In this document: positions 5,938 to 6,692 of the stretch, piece by piece
Layout of the letters: every line of letters starts with the position of its first letter
Numbering within the stretch: position 1 is the stretch's first letter
Assembly (NCBI GenBank): GCA_003556955.1
Contig: PWQB01000467.1
Span: 1 to 6,692 of the forward strand
Reading direction: 5' to 3'
From: Nostocaceae cyanobacterium CSSed10_463m
GTDB lineage: Bacteria > Cyanobacteriota > Cyanobacteriia > Cyanobacteriales > Nostocaceae
Length of the DNA stretch: 6,692 nucleotides
The notes under the pieces: generated by a model
What the model was told of the DNA's origin: nothing
The model's database searches: none
The model's input: the letters and a program-made list of their open reading frames with translations, nothing else
Program-made: the position numbers and the translations under genes

Positions 5938-6062
5938 GAGCGATTATATCTAGCTTGGTTTAATTCTCATAGTCTTTGTTAATTTAGCAACAGTCAAGCG
6001 ATGATACAGTATAAATTTTCATGATTTTCATTCCCCGCTTTTTCTCTGTGTAGAATAAAAGT
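5938..6062. promoter_or_regulatory. Divergent promoter region of SLH-GHL10 and Uma2 genes
   Basis: This 125-base gap must hold the promoters of both outward-facing genes unless they are read from further away. On the minus strand a perfect TATAAT lies at 5943-5948, only 5 bases before the SLH-GHL10 ATG, so transcription would begin at or next to the start codon. On the plus strand there are two options: TATAAA at 6010-6015 (leader about 40 bases) and TAGAAT at 6051-6056, only 6 bases before the Uma2 ATG. None has a good -35 hexamer. Which box is used cannot be decided by eye. Confidence 0.35.
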
Positions 6063-6620
6063 ATGGTTAACACTGAAACAAAACTGACGCTAGAAGAATT
6101 TCTCAACCTACCAGAAGACGATGTAAACTATGAGTTTATTGATGGTCAGGCCGTCCCGAAAGTGTCTCCAAAATTTTTTCATTCAACTTTACAAGCCGCT
6201 TTACTTGTTCTGATTCGTTTATGGTGTAAAGGCAAAGGTAGAGTAGGTACAGAATGGGCTGTTATTTTAAAGCGTCAAGGTAAAGATTGGGTTCCTGTTC
6301 CTGATTTAACTTATATTTCCTACGAACGTTTACCCGCCAGTTGGAAGCGAAATGAAGCTTGTCCAGCGATTCCCGAATTGGTAATTGAAATTATTTCACC
6401 TGACCAAACTATAAAGGAATTTGAGGAGAAGGCGAAGGATTATTTAGCTGCGGGTGTATCAATAGTTTGGGTTGTAGACCCGGAAGCAATGAGTATTAGA
6501 GTTTTCTTACCTGATGGTTCGAGTCAAGTGTATACAGATAATCTGCTGATTGTGAATCCACTCCTTCCTGGTTTAGAATTAACTACAAGACAGGTATTTG
6601 AAGAAGCCGATTTAATTTAA
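6063..6620 (+). CDS. Uma2 family (DUF820) PD-(D/E)XK nuclease-like protein
   Basis: A 185-residue protein, the usual size for this family, which is strongly expanded in cyanobacteria and has a restriction-endonuclease-like fold. Visible motifs are LTLEEFLNLPEDDVNYEFIDG at the N-terminus (the typical family opening with Y23-E24 and D27-G28), VPVPDLTYIS with the conserved P80-D81, PELVIEIISP with E109 as the second acidic residue, then KAKDYLAAGVSIVWVVDP with K123/K125 and Y127. The set D81, E109 and a downstream Lys fits a rearranged PD-(D/E)XK site, so the fold looks intact. The biological role of Uma2 proteins is not established; DNA cleavage or a link to mobile DNA is only inferred. There is no Shine-Dalgarno sequence; the ATG at 6063 matches where family homology begins. 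It is divergent from the SLH-GHL10 gene, and no partner gene is visible. Confidence 0.92.
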   Translation: MVNTETKLTLEEFLNLPEDDVNYEFIDGQAVPKVSPKFFHSTLQAALLVLIRLWCKGKGRVGTEWAVILKRQGKDWVPVPDLTYISYERLPASWKRNEACPAIPELVIEIISPDQTIKEFEEKAKDYLAAGVSIVWVVDPEAMSIRVFLPDGSSQVYTDNLLIVNPLLPGLELTTRQVFEEADLI

Positions 6621-6692
6621 TATTTCTATTCAATTTTAAAGTCTATAAAAATATTACCCACAGCCAAAGCCGGAAAAATCAATCACTGAGGG

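Noticed and set aside
6654..6692. Possible C-terminus of another minus-strand gene (12 open codons then TAA, reading PSVIDFSGFGCG)
   Set aside because: It is too short to identify; an open stretch of 12 codons at the window edge is expected by chance. The next bases to the right would settle it.

Overview
The window looks like a piece of chromosome from a filamentous, heterocyst-type cyanobacterium (Nostoc/Anabaena group). Three things point there: three perfect HIP1 octamers (GCGATCGC), several tandem heptamer repeats (STRRs) of the kind typical of that group, and a gene set of cyanobacterial flavour (an SLH-GHL10 protein, a Uma2/DUF820 protein, and an RlpA protein with a cyanobacterial N-terminal region). 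The species cannot be fixed from the sequence alone.

Layout, left to right. Positions 1-450 (minus) hold the first 150 codons of plsX, cut by the window edge. Positions 451-808 contain no gene; they hold the plsX upstream region, a G-rich tandem repeat, a hairpin-forming inverted repeat and an ACTCAGC heptamer array. Positions 809-1918 (minus) encode a secreted RlpA-like double-psi beta-barrel protein. Positions 1919-2705 are a long AT-rich divergent intergenic region. Positions 2706-3683 (plus) encode the glutaminase GlsA. Positions 3684-3918 are a convergent intergenic region made almost wholly of repeats, including a second copy of the hairpin plus ACTCAGC unit. Positions 3919-5937 (minus) encode a 672-residue SLH + GHL10 + Fn3-like protein. 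Positions 5938-6062 are a short divergent promoter region. Positions 6063-6620 (plus) encode a Uma2-family protein, and the last 72 bases carry nothing certain.

The genes do not form one pathway. PlsX is phospholipid synthesis, RlpA and the SLH-GHL10 protein are cell-envelope functions, and GlsA is glutamine/nitrogen metabolism. No defence system, prophage, integron, CRISPR array, rRNA or tRNA was seen.

The two signals most worth following are regulatory and structural. First, the gap upstream of glsA holds two perfect TGTA-N8-TACA palindromes (the full NtcA consensus) and a third one-mismatch copy placed 20 bases before a TAN3T -10 box just ahead of the glsA start. This suggests control by the nitrogen regulator NtcA. 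Second, two hairpin elements share their arms and have exactly the same 32-base loop length but unrelated loops. Both are followed by an ACTCAGC array and both sit directly behind a minus-strand stop codon.
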